A stretch of DNA of 64,000 nt, taken from the NCBI GenBank assembly GCA_965116935.1, contig OZ220737.1, forward strand, positions 5,022,001-5,086,000, given 5' to 3'. Every line of letters starts with the position of its first letter. The first letter of the stretch is position 1. Source of the DNA: VXYL01 sp965116935 (GTDB taxonomy: Bacteria > Pseudomonadota > Gammaproteobacteria > Pseudomonadales > Azotimanducaceae). A program made the position numbers and the translations under genes. This document shows positions 35,245 to 46,000 of the stretch, piece after piece. The notes under the pieces are model-generated. The model had not been told where the DNA came from. It was given only the letters and a program-made list of their open reading frames with translations, and ran no database searches.

Positions 35245-38200
35245 ATGACAGAACCATTCTTCGCAAATCCCATCCTCAACTCGCCATATGAGCGGCCGAG
35301 TCGGCACTGGGAGTTGGACGAGGATCGACGCCCAACCGGGATGATTGTCGACGATCGCCGCCAGTCAAAGCACATCACAGCCGTTCCGAAGCATCTGGGC
35401 CAAGATCCGCAAGCTGGCTTGGAAATCGGCGTCGCGGAACTGTCCACTGCCGAGCAGCAGTACGACCCAATGCCCATCATCAACGACATCCGCGGCCACG
35501 TGGACGCTTGGCGGCAACTGCCCGCTGAGCGGTCTGGCGTAACGCCCGTCACGGCTCGCCTGCTCCGGCACTGGCGCGAATATCCGTTCCCCGGCCAGCG
35601 CCCGTTCTTCTGCCAGATCGAGGCGGTGGAGACCGCAATTTGGCTGACGGAAGTGGCGGATTGCGTGGGTGGGCGCGGTCGTGCGCCGTACCGCCACATC
35701 CGAGACCACCTGCACGGCGCGAACGAAAACGCCAATCCAGACCTCTTGCGCATCGCCCTGAAGCTCGCCACCGGAGCCGGCAAAACGACGGTGATGGCCA
35801 TGCTCATTGCTTGGCAAACACTGAATGCCGTCCGCCAGCCGGGAAGCCGGCGCTTCACACGCGGCTTTCTGATCGTCACGCCGGGCATCACGATCCGAGA
35901 TCGCCTGCGGGTGCTGCAGCCAAACGACCCAGCCAGCTACTACGCGAAGCACGACCTCGTTCCGAAGGACATGCTGCCCGATTTGGGCCGAGCCAAGATC
36001 GTGATCACCAACTATCACGCATTCCTCCGCCGGGAGAGCATGAAGCTCCCCAAGGGAAGCCGCGCCCTGCTCCAGGGCCACAGTGAGGAAATCGCCACCA
36101 AGGAGACGGAAGGCGAGATGCTGCGACGCTCGTGCGGCGAACTCCTGGGCATGAAGAACATCGTTGTGCTGAACGACGAGGCGCACCATTGCTACCGCGA
36201 AAAGCCGGGTGACGCGGAGGAGGAGACGCCCACGGGCGAGGCAAAGGGCGAGGCCGAGAAAAACACCGATGCGGCACGGCTTTGGATCAACGGCTTGGAA
36301 ACGGTGCAACGCCGGCTGGGCATTCGCACGGTGTTCGATCTTTCGGCAACGCCGTTTTTCCTTGCCGGGTCCGGCTATCGCGAGGGCACGCTTTTCCCGT
36401 GGACCATGTGCGACTTCTCGCTCCTCGACGCCATCGAATCCGGCATCGTCAAGTTGCCCCGTGTCCCGGTGGCCGATGATGTGCCCGGCGACGATGTGCC
36501 GCGCTACCGCGAGCTTTGGAAGCACATCGGGCCTTCCATGCCCAAGAAGGGACGTGCCTCGGCCGGACGCCTTGATCCTCTCAGCCTTCCGCCAGACCTG
36601 AAGGGCGCCATTGACGCCTTGTACAGCCACTACAAGAAGCACTTCGACGCTTGGCAAGCGGAAGGCATCGAGGTGCCCCCCGTCTTCATCGTCGTTTGCA
36701 GCAACACCGCCACCTCGAAGCTGGTTTACGACTACATCGCCGGTTTCGAGCGCTCGGACGGCGTAATCGTGCCGGGGCACCTGCCGCTTTTCCGCAACTA
36801 CGACGAAGACGGAAACCGCGCCGCGCGCCCACAGACGCTGTTGATCGACAGCGAGCAACTGGAGTCTGGCGAGGCCCTAGACAGGACATTCCGCACCATC
36901 GCCGCAGACGAGATCGAGAGATTCCGCCGAGAACGCACCGAACGCGACGGCGCAGGGAAGGAAGATGCGCCCATCACGGACGCCGAACTCCTGCGCGAAG
37001 CCATGAATACGGTCGGCAAGCCGGGACAGCTTGGCGAGTCGATCCGCTGCGTGGTCTCTGTCGCCATGCTGTCGGAAGGATGGGACGCCAACACCGTCAC
37101 GCACGTTCTCGGCGTGCGTGCGTTCGGCACGCAACTGCTGTGCGAGCAAGTGGTGGGTCGTGGCCTGCGCCGGCAGTCGTACGAACTGAACGCGGAAAAC
37201 CGCTTCAATGTCGAATACGCCGACGTGCTCGGCATTCCCTTCGACTTCACGGCCGAGCCCGTGGTGGTGCCACCCGTCAGGCCGCGCCGGACGATCCACG
37301 TCCACGCAGTGAAACCGGACCGCGACGCCTTGGCCATCGAGTTCCCCCGCGTGGAGGGCTACACCTACGAACTTCCGGAGGAACGGCTCAGCGCAAACTT
37401 CACGGCAGACTCGACGCTGACCTTGACGCAAGAGCTTGTCGGCCCAAGGCGCACGAGAAATGAAGGCATACTCGGTGAGGGAGTCGACCTGACGCCAGAA
37501 CAGGCGATCGCCACACGCAAGGCGACCGTGGCGTTCCACCTCGCCAAACATCTGTTATTCAAGCACTTTCGCGGTGCCAATGAGGCACCCAAAGTGCATC
37601 TACTCGGCGACTTGCGGTGCATCGCGCGGCAGTGGCTTGACGAGTTCCTGATCTGTGAGGAAGGAACGACACCCGGCCAGATTCTCTACACGGTCATCGC
37701 CGACGAAGCCTGCGGCATCATCCATCGGGCCATCGTCGCACCTCCCGAAGCGGGGCAAGAGCCGCACAAGGAGCAGGTGCGGGCCGTTCTCGGCCCCTAC
37801 AATCCTCGAGGTTCCACGGCGGAAGTGGACTTCACCACTTCCAAGACCAACCGTTGGGAAACGGACCCGACCAAGTGCCACGTTAACTGGGCGATCTGTG
37901 ACAGCGATTGGGAACGAGAGTTCTGCCGCCTCGCGGAGAGACGGTCTTCGATCTTGGCATACGTCAAGAACCAAGGCATGGACTTCACGGTTCCGTATTG
38001 CTCGGACGGCGTGTCGAGACAATACGTTCCGGACTTCATCGTTCGCGTCAAGGATGGCGGCGAGGAACCGGTGAACTTGGTGGTCGAGATCAAGGGATTG
38101 CGCCGCCAAGACGCCAAAGACAAGGCAGACACCATGCGTTCGATGTGGGTGCCGGCGGTCAATGCCCTGGGAGACTTCGGCCGGTGGGCCTTCGCGGAGT

Positions 38201-38355
38201 TCAAGGACATCAAGACGATGGAGGAAGACTACCACCGCTGGATGGCAGAGAATGCTGCATCGGAAGCGGTGCGCGCTGGCCACTCTCTGATCTTGGCTGG
38301 AGGCAGCGAGCCAAACCTCGAGTACATTCCGCGACGAAGAAGCAAAATCTGGTGA
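35245..38355 (+). CDS. restriction enzyme helicase-nuclease subunit (type III Res-like, BPTD_3080 family)
   Basis: A 1,036-residue DNA translocase/endonuclease. The N-terminus (FFANPILNSPYERPSRHWEL) is characteristic of the BPTD_3080-type restriction enzymes. SF2 helicase motifs: Walker A LATGAGKTTVM (about residues 174-184), DEAH box LNDEAHHCY (about 309-317), SATPFF and the C-terminal RecA domain with GWDANTVTHVLGVRAF and QVVGRGLRRQSY. The last 110 residues hold a PD-(D/E)xK nuclease (VPDFIVRV and VVEIKG, about 927-951). Cuts unmodified DNA with the downstream methyltransferase as specificity partner. Its TGA overlaps the GTG of a PIN gene by four bases. Confidence 0.9.
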   Translation: MTEPFFANPILNSPYERPSRHWELDEDRRPTGMIVDDRRQSKHITAVPKHLGQDPQAGLEIGVAELSTAEQQYDPMPIINDIRGHVDAWRQLPAERSGVTPVTARLLRHWREYPFPGQRPFFCQIEAVETAIWLTEVADCVGGRGRAPYRHIRDHLHGANENANPDLLRIALKLATGAGKTTVMAMLIAWQTLNAVRQPGSRRFTRGFLIVTPGITIRDRLRVLQPNDPASYYAKHDLVPKDMLPDLGRAKIVITNYHAFLRRESMKLPKGSRALLQGHSEEIATKETEGEMLRRSCGELLGMKNIVVLNDEAHHCYREKPGDAEEETPTGEAKGEAEKNTDAARLWINGLETVQRRLGIRTVFDLSATPFFLAGSGYREGTLFPWTMCDFSLLDAIESGIVKLPRVPVADDVPGDDVPRYRELWKHIGPSMPKKGRASAGRLDPLSLPPDLKGAIDALYSHYKKHFDAWQAEGIEVPPVFIVVCSNTATSKLVYDYIAGFERSDGVIVPGHLPLFRNYDEDGNRAARPQTLLIDSEQLESGEALDRTFRTIAADEIERFRRERTERDGAGKEDAPITDAELLREAMNTVGKPGQLGESIRCVVSVAMLSEGWDANTVTHVLGVRAFGTQLLCEQVVGRGLRRQSYELNAENRFNVEYADVLGIPFDFTAEPVVVPPVRPRRTIHVHAVKPDRDALAIEFPRVEGYTYELPEERLSANFTADSTLTLTQELVGPRRTRNEGILGEGVDLTPEQAIATRKATVAFHLAKHLLFKHFRGANEAPKVHLLGDLRCIARQWLDEFLICEEGTTPGQILYTVIADEACGIIHRAIVAPPEAGQEPHKEQVRAVLGPYNPRGSTAEVDFTTSKTNRWETDPTKCHVNWAICDSDWEREFCRLAERRSSILAYVKNQGMDFTVPYCSDGVSRQYVPDFIVRVKDGGEEPVNLVVEIKGLRRQDAKDKADTMRSMWVPAVNALGDFGRWAFAEFKDIKTMEEDYHRWMAENAASEAVRAGHSLILAGGSEPNLEYIPRRRSKIW

Positions 38356-38744
38356 TCTTGGCTGATACTTCGGTTTGGATTGATCATCTCAACCGGCCCG
38401 ACGACAGGATGACCGCGCTCGTTGACGCGGGCCAAGTCTTGCTGCATTCGATGGTCATTGGCGAAGTCGCGTTGGGAAACATGGCCAACCGTCGTCCACG
38501 CATTGCAGAACTGCGCAAGCTGCCCAGAATCGAAGAGCTCGACAACGACACGGTAATCGCGAAGATCGAGGAGCACGAACTGATGGGCCGCGGAGTTGGA
38601 TTCGTTGACGCACACTTGATCTGCTCGGCGCTCGAGCGGGACGGCACGAGGCTTTGGACCCGTGACCGTCGCCTGCATGAGGTGGCGGACGCGTTGGGTG
38701 TTGCGTTCATTGAAGCCGGCGGAAATGGAGAAGAGGACGCTTGA
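38352..38744 (+). CDS. VapC-like PIN-domain ribonuclease embedded between R and M genes
   Basis: A 130-residue PIN protein with all four expected acids: Asp5 (LADTSVWID), Glu38 (MVIGEVALG), Asp86 (GFVDAHLI) and Asp105 (TRDRRLHEV). It starts with GTG inside the stop of the restriction subunit (GTGA) and ends two bases before the methyltransferase ATG, so it is translated as part of the operon. No antitoxin gene is adjacent. It looks like a VapC toxin recruited into the restriction-modification locus, perhaps killing the cell when the system is disturbed; that is inference. Confidence 0.85.
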   Translation: MILADTSVWIDHLNRPDDRMTALVDAGQVLLHSMVIGEVALGNMANRRPRIAELRKLPRIEELDNDTVIAKIEEHELMGRGVGFVDAHLICSALERDGTRLWTRDRRLHEVADALGVAFIEAGGNGEEDA

Positions 38745-38746
38745 CT

Positions 38747-41671
38747 ATGGCACGAAGGTCGAAGGCAAAGAAAAAGACGAAGGAAGTCGAAACACTGACG
38801 CATCAGGAAGAGTCAAGGCGGAACATCCCGACCGCCGAGCTCGAATCCGTGATGGCGGAGGACGACAAGAGCCCGATCCGAGTTGCCTTCGAGCGTCGCA
38901 ATCGAGACTTGGACCCGCAGCTTGTGTGGCGGGGCAAAGACGAGCAGATGGATGCCGACCTCGAAGTCCCTGCACCGCCCCTTTACATTCAGGAGAAGGT
39001 CCATCCCAAAGCGCTCATTGACGATCTGCGTCGCCAAACCACGGAACGGGCAAACGAGGTGGCGCCGGAGATGCCCGATCTATTTGCCGACTTCAACGGC
39101 CTGCCGAGCCTCGACGCATCAACCGAGTTCTACCAGCACGATCAGAACTGGTCGAACCGGATGATTCTTGGTGACAGCCTCCAAGTGATGGCGTCGCTGG
39201 CCGAAAGAGAGAAGCTGCGCGGCAAGGTGCAGTGCATCTACATCGATCCGCCCTATGGGATCAAGTTCAACTCCAACTTCCAGTGGTCAACGACCAGCCG
39301 CGACGTGAAGGACGGCAAGGCAGAGCATGTCACTCGGGAACCGGAGCAGGTGAAGGCATTTCGGGACACTTGGCGGGATGGTATTCACTCGTACCTGACC
39401 TATCTGCGGGACCGGCTCACCGTGGCGCGGGGCCTGTTGACAGAGAGCGGCAGCATCTTCGTGCAGATCGGGGATGAGAACGTGCATCGGGTGCGGGCAG
39501 TTATGGACGAGGTGTTTGGGACCGACAATTTCGTGACAATTATCACAGTAAAGAAGACCGCAGGCTTGGGCAAGGGGCAGATGGCGGAAGTTACCGACTT
39601 TGTCCTTTGGTATTCTCGCGATAGACTTCGTACAAAGCGGCGGCTGTTGTTCAATGCGAAGGAGCCAGAAGATGACGCCGCCTATTCGCTCGTTAAGGAA
39701 AACGTTGGTCAGTTCAGGCGCGTTCAACCAGGCGAGCAGCTTGCTTCAGATTCCTACGCGAGGTACCAAATACTCTTAGCCGCCGGTCGAACGCCAAGCT
39801 GCGTATACCCTATAAACGTCTTTGGCCGGACTTTCTCACCCACCGCAGGTCGTAGCTGGTCTACGAACCGGGAGGGCATGGCAAGACTCGTTAGCTCTGA
39901 TCGTGTGGTCCACGTCGGCAGAACGCTGAACTACGTGCGGTTCGTGGGCGACAATCCAGTGAACCCACTGTCCAACCTTTGGAGCGACACTGCATCTGGT
40001 AGCGGGATGGGGAAGGTATATGTTGTTCAGACGAATGCCAAAGTGGTGGAGCGCTGTATATTGAGCGTGACGGACCCCGGCGACCTCGTCCTAGACCCAA
40101 CGTGTGGCTCCGGCACCACCGCCTATGTCGCTGAGCAATGGGGCCGTCGCTGGATCACCATTGATACCTCTCGTGTAGCCTTGGCCCTCGCCCGCTCCCG
40201 CATCATGGGTGCTCGCTACCCGTACTACCTCCTAGCAGATAGCTCGGAGGGCCAGCGTAAAGCGGCCGAGTTGTCGCGCAGCGCACCCTCCGAATCACGC
40301 ACCTATGGTGATATTCGGCAAGGTTTCGTGTACGAACGGGTACCGCACATTACTCTGAAATCCATCGCCAACAACACAGAAATTGACGTGATTTGCGAAC
40401 GGATGCAGCCGGAAGTCGAAGCTGCGCTCGGCGACCTCAACTACGCCCTGAGAGGTCATGCGGCACCATTTAAGGTCGAAGCCGGCGGCCGAAAGGGCGA
40501 GTCCATCGACTTCGCTGCCACTGAGGGTGCCACCGTTGCCCTACCTTCTGGCGAATCCGGGCCAGCCAATGGTCTCCTTGAGTGGGAAGTCCCTCGCGAG
40601 CCGGAAGAAAGCTGGAACGACGCGGCTAGCGACGCGCACGCTCGCTTTTGGGATGCCCGTACCGCGCGACAGCGCGAGATCGACGCTTCCATTGCCGCCA
40701 AGGCCGATTTCGAATACCTCTACGACAAGCCCTACGAAGACAGAGGCAAGGTTCGCATAGCAGGGCCTTTCACTGTCGAATCGCTCACGCCACACCGTGT
40801 CGTCGAGGCCGACCGGCCGCCGCCGACAACAACCATTCCGGCCAATGAAGTCCGTGAGGAACGCCCGACATACGAGGTCGCAGGGCCGCCCACAACGACT
40901 CCTCGCGACTTCGCCGCCGTTATTCTGGAGCAATTGCGAACCGCTGGCATTCAGCAAGTGGAGAAGGAAGGCAAGATCGATTTCACCGCACTCACGGGCT
41001 GGCCCGGGCCACGGTTTGCCGCCGAGGGCCGCTATCAGGAAGGCGATGATGACCGCCGCGCCGCCATCTTCATCGGCTCCGAACACGGCACGGTAGGCCG
41101 TTCCCACCTCGTTGGCGCCGCCCGCGAAGCCAGCGAGGCTGGGTTCGACGTGCTCATCTCCTGCGCCTTCAACTACGACGCCCAAACCACCGACCTCAAG
41201 CAACTCGGCCGTCTGCCTATCCTCAAGGCGCGCATGAACGCCGACCTGCAAATGTCCACAGACCTCAAGAAGACCAAAGGCGGCAACCTGTTCGTCATCT
41301 TCGGCGAACCAGACATCGAGGTCTTGCCCGCAGCCGATGACCAAATCCAAGTGCAGATCAACGGTGTCGATCTTTTCGATCCCCGCACCGGCAACGTCCG
41401 CTCATCAGAACCCGACGACCTAGCCTGCTGGTTCATCGACACCGACTACGACATGGCCAGCTTCTTCGTCCGCCACGCCTACTTCCTAGGCGCAGGCGAC
41501 CCCTACAAGTCCCTAAAGACCACCCTCAAGGCCGAAATCGACCAAGAAGCCTGGGCCAGCCTCCACTCCGCCATCTCCCGCCCCTTCCCCAAACCCACCT
41601 CTGGCCAAATCGCCGTAAAAGCCATCAACCACTTAGGCGACGAGGTGATGAAAGTCATCGACGTAGAGTAA
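38747..41671 (+). CDS. site-specific DNA methyltransferase (type III Mod-like)
   Basis: A 974-residue adenine/cytosine-N methyltransferase of the beta-type order: motif IV IDPPYGIKFNSNF at about residue 165 precedes motif I LDPTCGSGTTAYVAEQWG at about 447, with the target-recognition region in between. The long C-terminal extension (about 500 residues, including ILISCAFNYDAQTTD-like and DDLACWFIDTDYD blocks) belongs to this family and probably contacts the restriction subunit. ATG at 38747 is used; a TTG at 38741 is possible. The central region 39.5-40.1 kb is noticeably less GC-rich than the flanks. Confidence 0.92.
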   Translation: MARRSKAKKKTKEVETLTHQEESRRNIPTAELESVMAEDDKSPIRVAFERRNRDLDPQLVWRGKDEQMDADLEVPAPPLYIQEKVHPKALIDDLRRQTTERANEVAPEMPDLFADFNGLPSLDASTEFYQHDQNWSNRMILGDSLQVMASLAEREKLRGKVQCIYIDPPYGIKFNSNFQWSTTSRDVKDGKAEHVTREPEQVKAFRDTWRDGIHSYLTYLRDRLTVARGLLTESGSIFVQIGDENVHRVRAVMDEVFGTDNFVTIITVKKTAGLGKGQMAEVTDFVLWYSRDRLRTKRRLLFNAKEPEDDAAYSLVKENVGQFRRVQPGEQLASDSYARYQILLAAGRTPSCVYPINVFGRTFSPTAGRSWSTNREGMARLVSSDRVVHVGRTLNYVRFVGDNPVNPLSNLWSDTASGSGMGKVYVVQTNAKVVERCILSVTDPGDLVLDPTCGSGTTAYVAEQWGRRWITIDTSRVALALARSRIMGARYPYYLLADSSEGQRKAAELSRSAPSESRTYGDIRQGFVYERVPHITLKSIANNTEIDVICERMQPEVEAALGDLNYALRGHAAPFKVEAGGRKGESIDFAATEGATVALPSGESGPANGLLEWEVPREPEESWNDAASDAHARFWDARTARQREIDASIAAKADFEYLYDKPYEDRGKVRIAGPFTVESLTPHRVVEADRPPPTTTIPANEVREERPTYEVAGPPTTTPRDFAAVILEQLRTAGIQQVEKEGKIDFTALTGWPGPRFAAEGRYQEGDDDRRAAIFIGSEHGTVGRSHLVGAAREASEAGFDVLISCAFNYDAQTTDLKQLGRLPILKARMNADLQMSTDLKKTKGGNLFVIFGEPDIEVLPAADDQIQVQINGVDLFDPRTGNVRSSEPDDLACWFIDTDYDMASFFVRHAYFLGAGDPYKSLKTTLKAEIDQEAWASLHSAISRPFPKPTSGQIAVKAINHLGDEVMKVIDVE

Positions 41672-41758
41672 GGCCCAGGGGGGCGGATATTGACCCTAGA
41701 GCGGGGCTAGTGTTTCACGGTCTTCCTTGCGCTTCCGAACGCCTCGTAGGGACCGGGC

Positions 41759-42028
41759 TTGTCCCCGCCGGTGTCCGGCGCTGGTCCCTCTCTTGGCACC
41801 GGACGGGACAAATCCGGACCCAATGCGATCCGTCGGATCGTGTCGCGGGTCTGTGACGGCGCGACAGCGCATGGATTCCGCTCCAGCTTCCGCGACCAGG
41901 CCGGCGAGACGGGCGTGGAGCGCGAAATCGCCGAACTCTGTCTCGCACATGTCGTCGGCGACTCGAACGAGCGGATCTACGCACGCAGCGACCTGCTGGA
42001 ATGCCGCCGCCCGGTCATGCAGCGGTAG
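41759..42028 (+). pseudogene. C-terminal relic of a tyrosine integrase
   Basis: Translates to the catalytic end of a phage/island-type integrase: AHGFRSSFRDQAGETGVERE (box with catalytic His and Arg), LCLAHVVGD (second His) and IYARSDLLECRRPVM (catalytic Tyr). Nothing upstream encodes the rest, so only about 90 residues remain. The rest of the 41672-42229 gap shows no gene. The relic marks the junction between the restriction-modification block and the STAND operon and indicates that the region is a former island edge. No tRNA or att site is visible next to it. Confidence 0.85.
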
Positions 42029-42229
42029 GGGTACTATGCTGCGCCCTGACATAGCACCGCCGCGGCCGCGAAGCGCGACCGGAGGGGGCTGGTTCGCTTA
42101 GCTCCGATGGACGACCCGCGGCCCGCCTAGGGGCATGCAGGCCACGCACCGAAGTGCGGGCCTGGCCATCGACGCGGCCTGAAGCGCAGTAACATACAGA
42201 ACGGTTGCTAGACGAGTGAGCGCATTAAC

Positions 42230-43003
42230 TCATTCGTCTTTCGCGCCTGCGGGACGTTGCCATTGGTCGATGATCCTCTCCAGCGTATCCTTAGCTTTGC
42301 TCAATGCACCGATGATGTTGCGTCGGATATCTTCCGATTCGACCACCTCTGACGTCGACCCTTCCTGGACCTCGTCACCACTGGCAATGAAATCCTCCAA
42401 TGCTTGCCTTGTAGCCCCTTCCGCCACAGGCCGCCACTTGGCAAGGGCCGCCACCAGATGACGCTCTTCGCCCGACAGGCCCAGAACTTCCTCTTTCCGT
42501 AGCGACCTTTGGTTAGGTGCGACCGTCAGCGCCGCACCCATCATCACCACTTGCGCAAGCAAATCGAACGTCTGGCGCAACAATACATGGTCTCGTCCGG
42601 CCCCGAAGTGCTCCCATGGGTTGCCATCGGGTCCTAGCAGCCGCAGGACGTTGACAGCCTCGCGAACTCCACCCAGCGGATCCACGCTCTCGGGCAGCGC
42701 ACGCCTGTGGCTCCACAGCTTCAAGGTCAGGTCTACAGCACGCCCTTCGGCGTCGGTTTTCTCGCCACCCTCGGCACCATCAGCACTAGCCAATACTTCT
42801 GCGAGGTGGTGGGCAAGCCACCGTTGAAGCACGCTGCCCCTATCCGTGAGCTCAAGCTCATGGACGATCGCCTGTCCAAGTGCCAATACGTCCTTCGGCG
42901 ATGTCAATGCCTCCTCGGCTGTCAAGCCGATAGAGTCGGGCAAATCGGCTTTTGCGTTGGTCGTCACCTTGCGTGCCAATGCGTCGTCTGGCTTCGCGCT
43001 CAC
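42230..43003 (-). CDS. uncharacterised partner protein of the STAND NTPase
   Basis: A 257-residue protein not recognised as a known family. It is helical and acidic-rich, with blocks VHELELTDRGSVLQRWLAHH, LTLKLWSHRRALPES and LRQTFDLLAQVVMMGAALTV. Its ATG at 43003 overlaps the stop of the 2,072-residue STAND gene (ATGA), so the two are co-translated. No transmembrane segment. If the STAND gene is read in the alternative 3' frame, the genes overlap by 146 bases. It could be an accessory sensor, inhibitor or second effector of the defence operon; this rests only on context. Confidence 0.6.
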   Translation of the reverse strand: MSAKPDDALARKVTTNAKADLPDSIGLTAEEALTSPKDVLALGQAIVHELELTDRGSVLQRWLAHHLAEVLASADGAEGGEKTDAEGRAVDLTLKLWSHRRALPESVDPLGGVREAVNVLRLLGPDGNPWEHFGAGRDHVLLRQTFDLLAQVVMMGAALTVAPNQRSLRKEEVLGLSGEERHLVAALAKWRPVAEGATRQALEDFIASGDEVQEGSTSEVVESEDIRRNIIGALSKAKDTLERIIDQWQRPAGAKDE

Positions 43004-46000
43004 GTCGCGATACCTCCACTTCTACGATTAAGTCCAACTGTGCCGCTCGGAGGAATCGCGCTAGATGCTCCTTCGTCACAAGCATGCGATGGCCTGAAAC
43101 ATGCCTGCGCATGCTGTACGGTTCGTCGTCGTCGAGCGGCCCCCCCCCAGCATTCAAATCTAAACATGGGGGCCTCGGAGTCGCGGGTAAACCAGCAAGG
43201 TTGCCCATCGGGGCTTCGGCGCAATCCACAAGCGGCGCTAACGAGCCTTCCGGGCCGGCATACGACCGTAAGGGTACTGGCTCGAAACGGGTCCTTTTCG
43301 TCGAGGCCGGAATCCCGCCAGTCTTCAGCTAGCCAACCAATGAGTTGGAACGGCACTTCCTTGATTTCGTGCTCATCACCTTCCTGGGGCAACCTGTAGT
43401 CCCAAGAATCCGCCATCGTCTGCAAAGCACGAAGAAGCCCGCCCCCTGTACTCGGTTCCACCAACGCGCTCGAAATCCTTACTGTCTCGCTGGTAGTCTG
43501 AAACCTACGGTCTGATGCCGCATCCACAACGACAAGGTGCGATACCCCTTCCGGGAGTACCTCCGCTCGATAGTACGACTCGGATATCTGCTGGATCCAC
43601 GCTTCAAAGTCCTCCGATGGCGAGACCCAGTTATTCGGTTGAAGGGGTACGGGCCGTCGGAGGTCGGCGGACCAGAGCGGGGATCCTGCTAACTTCTCGC
43701 GCTCGACTTTCGTCGACAACGCATTCCATTCATCCTCCCAGTCCTCCTCTGCGGGCTTCGGCAAAGCACAAGTCTTGAGAAGCTCCCCTGCGGCGCACCA
43801 CATGGCATGCCATTCCAGGTGGGTACTTAGCGGTTCGACGGTCGGTATGGAACCGTGGCGATTGGAAAGTAATGCCCAGCTGCCCACGTCGAAACGACCC
43901 GCAGGTCCAACATGGCGGGCGGTCGAAACATCACCCGAGTAGCCCCACTTATCGATGATCCAGCGTTCCGCCTCGCCCACGAAGGTTGCCATGTCCAAAT
44001 CAGCAAAGGAACGAAGCAATGGCTCGTACCAATACGGCAGTGTATCCATCGGGTCGAACCTGAAACGGCCTTCCTCTACGGACCCGAATGGTTCGAAGAC
44101 GGACGTCGGCTGCCGACGGGAAATCCGCGGTAGTAGGGGATTCGTGATCGCATCCAGCTGGGCTCTCACGTCGTCTGCCAGCGACAGATGACCGGTCGCA
44201 GCGAGTTTCAAACTTGCATCGTGGGCAAAGGAGCGAACTAGGAGGTGGGGGAAGTCAACATCAAGGGCGATCTCTAGGAGGGTTTGCCCGAACTCGCTAG
44301 CGACGTCGGGCGATTCCGCGGAGATTCGGTCCCAAGCGATTACGAACCAGAGCTTCGCAGCCAGCCAGTAATGGCCAGAAGTGTTTCGGGGAGGCGCTTT
44401 AGCGCGCCTGTTGTACTCCCCGACAAGGGCCCGCAGAGTATCGATGTCACCCGTCCGTGCCAAGGAGCGAATAGCATGGGCGGCGCGCCAGCGCAGGCCC
44501 AGGTCGCAGTCGCCAAGATATGCGAAGAGGAACTGCGCCACCGCGTCCGTATTGGCGCGGGGCACGTCGGAAGTCGCAAGGTCCGTCGCACCGAGGCGAC
44601 TCGCTATACGGTGGACGTACCACGTGGCAAGTGCGGCTGCTTCGTGCGCCTTTAGCTTTCTGGCAACCAAGCCAGCTAGACCAAACAGAGCTGCTGACCC
44701 CAAGCTAGCGACATGCCGCTCGACGCCACGGAACACCACGTCGCACTGTTGGGGTGCGTCTAGACCCAGTAGCTCTAATGCCGACAGTAGGGCTTTTGAT
44801 TCGTACGGGAGAAAACCTGCCAACGCATCGAACCGAACCACGACAAACTCGGGTAGAGCCGCTCGACACCAATCTTCAACAGCCGGGCTGTTCGCCCACT
44901 GTTCCGCCGCGGCGATGAGCGCTTTCGGCGCATGGGAGCCACTCCAGCCGGTATGAATGGCCGACAACGCGTCTAGGTGTTGCCGGCGGCCGGAAGGCGG
45001 GACCGCCGCTCTGGCCGCCTCGAAGTGAGCGGCAGGAGACGCCGAGACGCCGAGGTCCCTGGAAGCCTCGCACTGTTGATCGATGGTTGCCTGTAGGAGA
45101 ACCGAGTCGACGAGCGTCGCTGGATCCCATTCACGAAGAGTCGGTGCTGCGGCGCTGGGTCTATCGGAGTCGTCTTCCTCGGGGGAAACAGAAGCGCGAG
45201 CCTCCAACGACGCGAGGAACTCTTTCTGCCGAGCAACCAGCCGTCGGTGGATGTGATCGTCTTTCTTCCCCATCGCCTGTTCAGATAGTCGGCCGCCCTG
45301 CGTTAGGGCGAAGCTTGCGGCCTCCTCCGCCAGAGCGTGTTGGTGTGGATTGCCGTCCGGCAACTCCTCACCGGCGGCAGCCTCAGCCAAAAGCTCGACT
45401 GCGTCGTCACTGAACAAAGCGAGCCCTGCAGCCTGCGTTGGCTTCAACGAACCGGTTGACAATCCGGCTCGGAGCAGCGGCGGCAGGAGCTCGGTCAGGC
45501 TCACAACCCCTTCCACATCCCATCGTTTCGTACACGCGAGAGCCATCGGTACGTCTAGCTGAGCTATTGCATGGATGGCTTCCTGCCATGGGAAGTGATC
45601 GTATCCCTTTAGCCTTACTGCTGCATCCTCGACTATCGCCGAGAGTTCCCGCACGGCTTCGTGTCGATCCGCAAGATAACCGCCGCCAGCGTCCACGAGT
45701 TTATCTAAAACGCCGATCTGCAGCATTGCTTCCGCATCCAATTCCTTCGTCGATTCCATGGCCCAAGTGAAGCACGCTTTTGCATCGTCTGCGCTTAGAG
45801 GCAGGATCATGCGAGCATACTCGAGGAGTGCCTGACATTTTTCGTTTGCACTCTTCTGCATCTTCCGCACCTCGGCGGCACCTGAGAAAAGATCCTCCAA
45901 CAATGGTTCTCGAAGCTCGGGCCTAAGACTCAACCGCCCAATGAGATCTGAGGCTTCATTCGTGCCGTCACTTACCCATGTTCTGTGTAAGGCCTTCGAC

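Noticed and set aside
35245..41671. Considered whether the restriction locus is part of a BREX or DISARM system
   Set aside because: No PglZ, BrxC, DrmA/B-like or phospholipase D gene is present; only the helicase-nuclease, PIN and methyltransferase are found.
42040..42200. Searched for a tRNA or attachment site beside the integrase relic
   Set aside because: No cloverleaf or GGTTCGA-type T-arm could be recognised.
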